Shown here: positions 61,958 to 64,000 of the stretch, one piece after another | Numbering within the stretch: the stretch's first letter is position 1 | How the letters are laid out: each line of letters opens with the position of its first letter | From: Paenibacillus sp. BIC5C1 | GTDB taxonomy: Bacteria > Bacillota > Bacilli > Paenibacillales > Paenibacillaceae | Assembly (NCBI RefSeq): GCF_032399705.1 | Contig: NZ_CP135922.1 | Location: 868,001-932,000, forward strand | Length of the DNA: 64,000 bases | Direction: 5' to 3' | The notes under the pieces: model-generated | What the model saw: only the letters and a program-made list of their open reading frames with translations | Told to the model about the DNA's origin: nothing | The model's database searches: none | Program-made: the position numbers and the translations under genes

Positions 61958-62545
61958 ATGCGAAAAAATGGTTATCTCATATCGGCTATGCTCTTGCTGC
62001 TGACCTGCTCAGTTTTGCTATCTGCCTGCGATGCTATCACTGCCCAGAACATTACGAATACCGGTTCTGCACAAGGCATGAACGGTGGCGGAATGATGAA
62101 TGGTGGTGGCCCGGGCATGAATGGAGGAACGCAGAGGGGCGGAGGACAAGGGATGAATGGCAGAACAGGCGGTCAGGACGATATGCGGGGGATGATGAAT
62201 GCCGATCTTACAGGCAGAGTGATCTCTGCTACAGGGAGTACCGTCACGATTTTGTTGCTTGAGGTGGAGGATAACTTATCCACAGATTCCAATAATGGAA
62301 ATGGAAGACGATCAGGCTCCTCCAGAGGTGGAAGCATGGATATGAAAGATACGGGCATCGAAATGAAATTGAACATCAGTGAGGATGTGGATATCACGGA
62401 AGGCATGGGCATGGGGGCCCCAGGCAACAACCAAAATGCTGATTCATCCATTCAGGTGTCTGATTTGAAAGAGGGAGATGTCGTTATGGTTTGGTATAAG
62501 GAGAACACCGAAACCGTAGAACGAATGGTGGTTACACAGTCTTGA
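61958..62545 (+). CDS. Gly/Met-rich lipoprotein of unknown function
   Basis: A 195-residue lipoprotein with lipobox L-S-A-C near residue 23. Residues 35-85 are a Gly/Met/Asn-rich low-complexity stretch (repeats such as G-M-N-G-G). The rest is a small beta domain (D-L-T-G-R-V-I-S-A-T-G near 85 and L-K-E-G-D-V-V-M-V-W-Y near the end), like DUF5666-type OB folds. AAGGGTGAT precedes ATG 61958; GTG 61949 is an alternative. It may be modified by, or assist, the glycosyltransferase. Confidence 0.7.
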   Translation: MRKNGYLISAMLLLLTCSVLLSACDAITAQNITNTGSAQGMNGGGMMNGGGPGMNGGTQRGGGQGMNGRTGGQDDMRGMMNADLTGRVISATGSTVTILLLEVEDNLSTDSNNGNGRRSGSSRGGSMDMKDTGIEMKLNISEDVDITEGMGMGAPGNNQNADSSIQVSDLKEGDVVMVWYKENTETVERMVVTQS

Positions 62546-62614
62546 TATTCATTGCCTACCTTCACTTGATGGAGTATTATGGAAATAACTTGTTTTTCGG
62601 AAGGAGTGAGCGTC

Positions 62615-62677
62615 ATGAAACGACGGGCTAAGATGATGCAAAGCGTTACAACAACAATTAAGGTGATTACGAACTGA
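62615..62677 (+). CDS. 20-codon basic peptide ORF
   Basis: ATG 62615 with AAGGAG (62601-62606) 8 bases before it, the best ribosome site in the area. It encodes a Lys/Arg-rich start and a Thr-rich end. No homologue known. It may be a small protein or a leader peptide within the transcript that ends at 62837-62864. Confidence 0.45.
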   Translation: MKRRAKMMQSVTTTIKVITN

Positions 62678-62791
62678 ATAGATCCGGCAGAGCAACGGAC
62701 ACATGGTGAAGCATTTGGAGTTTGCTAATGTGACGATCTGAGGTCTGCCGACATACAGGGATATAACTGCTTATTTTTCCTGGGTTGCACG

Positions 62792-62864
62792 AGGTTTATT
62801 TGCTTATGCAAGTAAACCCGTGTATCCAGAATTTTAAAGCCGCAGGCATAGCCTGCGGCTTTTT
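62792..62864 (+). terminator. Two hairpins ending the lipoprotein transcript
   Basis: GGTTTATTTGC/GCAAGTAAACC forms a stem near 62792-62818. It is followed by GCCGCAGGC (62839-62847) pairing with GCCTGCGGC (62851-62859) and a T run. Besides the 20-codon ORF, nothing else is seen from 62546 to here. Confidence 0.8.
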
Positions 62865-62932
62865 GCGCGCAAAAATAGGAATCGGAACGCTAAATGCGTT
62901 CTACATTAAACGACCACTAAGGAGATATGCCC

Positions 62933-63937
62933 ATGTTAAAACTTAAATATTTATTCCATAATAACGATCTCGCCGAGATGATTTTGAAAAACTGGAGTTA
63001 TGATCCGGAGTCACTGGACATGTTCCAGTATTATCGTATATCCTCCAATGCCGTGTATCCGTTCAGGGATCAGGGAAAGCTTCACTTGCTTCGTTTTGCC
63101 CCTGCAGAGGAGAAAAATCAAACCAATCTTGCAGCAGAGCTAGAATTCCTGACCTATCTTAAACTAAACCAATATGGTGCCATGGAAGCTGTACCTTCCC
63201 ATGCAGGGAAAGAGCTGGTTGAGGCACATACGCCTTGGGGAATGTATTATGCCTCCGTATTCAAACGAGTTGCTGGTAACCAGATGGGCAGTATCGATTT
63301 AAATGACCAGATCGTACACAGCTTGGGTGAGGCATTGGGTAAGCTGCATCGTTTATCCCGTGAATACACACCCAAACAGGCAAAACGCTGGATGTATACC
63401 GATGTATTGGATTGGATGAAGGACGTGCTGGGGGAGTTCCCTGGCGAGAATGCGGCGCTCAATGAGGTAGAAGTTCTCCGGATTTATTTTGCAAATTGGC
63501 CCGTTACCCTGCAGAACTTCGGTTTAATTCATTACGATTTTGAACTGGATAATGTCTTCTATGACGAGGAAAGTCATTCCTGTTACGCCATTGACTTCGA
63601 TGACGCGATGTACCACTGGTACGCAATGGATGTGGAGCAGACTCTGGATAGTTTACGGGATGAAATTCAGCCGGATGAATGGGAGCAGAAGAAGCGACTA
63701 TTCTTGCAAGGGTACTGGAAGGAAGCAGGAGACGCCTATGATATGGAGTCGATGTTTCCGGCATGTCGTCGTTTTGCCAATCTGTACGGTTATGTACGTG
63801 TGCTTCGATCTGGGGCAGAACAATGGGCGCATGAGCCAGAGTGGATGAGTGGATTAAGAGCAAGGCTGGATAAAGCGATGGCAGTAAAAGCAAAGCGGTT
63901 TGGTCAGCAGCAGCCCCACCATCTACCGGCCAAATGA
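62933..63937 (+). CDS. APH-like phosphotransferase
   Basis: A 334-residue protein of the aminoglycoside phosphotransferase/CotS-like family, related in fold to the one at 32269. The catalytic loop is L-I-H-Y-D-F-E-L-D-N near residue 200 (His-Tyr-Asp in place of His-Gly-Asp) and the metal site A-I-D-F-D-D-A near 222. Acceptor unknown. AAGGAG lies 8 bases before ATG 62933, preferred over ATG 62927. Beyond its stop to 64000 no further gene is seen. Confidence 0.82.
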   Translation: MLKLKYLFHNNDLAEMILKNWSYDPESLDMFQYYRISSNAVYPFRDQGKLHLLRFAPAEEKNQTNLAAELEFLTYLKLNQYGAMEAVPSHAGKELVEAHTPWGMYYASVFKRVAGNQMGSIDLNDQIVHSLGEALGKLHRLSREYTPKQAKRWMYTDVLDWMKDVLGEFPGENAALNEVEVLRIYFANWPVTLQNFGLIHYDFELDNVFYDEESHSCYAIDFDDAMYHWYAMDVEQTLDSLRDEIQPDEWEQKKRLFLQGYWKEAGDAYDMESMFPACRRFANLYGYVRVLRSGAEQWAHEPEWMSGLRARLDKAMAVKAKRFGQQQPHHLPAK

Positions 63938-64000
63938 TCCTCATTACTTTTCCAGCAAAGATAATTAAGGTTAAATCAGGCATCTGCATAAGCGCAACGA

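Noticed and set aside
63504..63989. Minus-strand 161-codon frame under the last phosphotransferase gene
   Set aside because: Antisense to a well-supported gene, with no ribosome site or recognisable motifs.
1..64000. Search by eye for CRISPR arrays, tRNA/rRNA genes, insertion sequences, integrases and phage genes
   Set aside because: None seen; the only tandem repeats are the in-frame protein repeats and the operator repeats.

Overview
The window reads as chromosomal DNA of a Paenibacillus-type Firmicute (nearest in style to the P. amylolyticus / P. pabuli group; this is inferred from gene content, not from a search). The signs are S-layer-homology (SLH) anchored giant secreted proteins, a multi-domain GH10 xylanase, AA10 and pectin enzymes, strong AGGAGG ribosome binding sites, frequent TTG/GTG starts, B. 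subtilis-like promoters and many small DUF proteins known from Bacillales. No rRNA, tRNA, CRISPR array or insertion sequence was seen.

Layout. 1-12.7 kb: 3' part of an SLH-anchored GH10 xylanase; a DUF2536 gene on the minus strand; a response regulator with a SARP-like output domain, overlapping a giant hybrid histidine kinase; then a 1.7-kilo-residue S-layer-anchored protein (seven propeller-like repeats, six exact 270-bp Ig-like repeats, FN3, SLH) with an 11-bp-spaced direct repeat at its promoter. 12.8-22.8 kb: housekeeping genes (Dus, a SF0329-type protein, a MetE-like protein, an AlkD-like protein), a TetR gene divergent from an lpd-like / HlyD-like / ABC-2 permease operon, and a DUF4317 gene. 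22.9-27.2 kb: AraC regulator divergent from GH105 and GH112, probably a rhamnogalacturonan I side-path. 27.5-35.6 kb: small and hypothetical genes, an AA10 chitin/cellulose monooxygenase, a 71-residue protein that is 44% methionine, an esterase under a MerR-type promoter, an APH-like kinase, a frameshifted DUF4003 gene and a secreted protein with a cre site.

35.7-47.8 kb: a serine beta-lactamase-like protein followed by an OmpR/HAMP two-component pair; then an AraC regulator and a long operon (secreted propeller-like protein, UgpB-like binding lipoprotein, two permeases, metallophosphoesterase, GH109-like Gfo/Idh/MocA protein, GNAT) that looks like uptake and breakdown of a phosphorylated or sugar-decorated substrate. 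48-53.2 kb: amino-acid permease; a PAF-acetylhydrolase-like membrane protein and a convergent MerR regulator, both driven from near-identical MerR-type promoters with 19-bp spacers; a short-chain dehydrogenase. 53.3-64 kb: transglutaminase-fold lipoprotein, SnoaL-like protein, a headless secreted-domain remnant, GNAT, YgjP-like metallopeptidase, DUF1801 protein, a very short holin-like toxin gene with an opposing RNA (type I toxin-antitoxin arrangement), a DHFR-like reductase, a GT39-like membrane glycosyltransferase with a lipoprotein partner, a 20-codon ORF in a structured leader, and an APH-like kinase.

The strongest leads are (i) the toxin/antitoxin RNA pair at 59.1-59.4 kb, (ii) the methionine-rich protein with its coupled upstream mini-ORF at 30.2 kb, (iii) the twin MerR promoters at 49.5 and 52.1 kb, (iv) the TetR-controlled lpd/HlyD/ABC-2 operon without an ATPase, and (v) the GH109-like gene in a UgpB-like operon.
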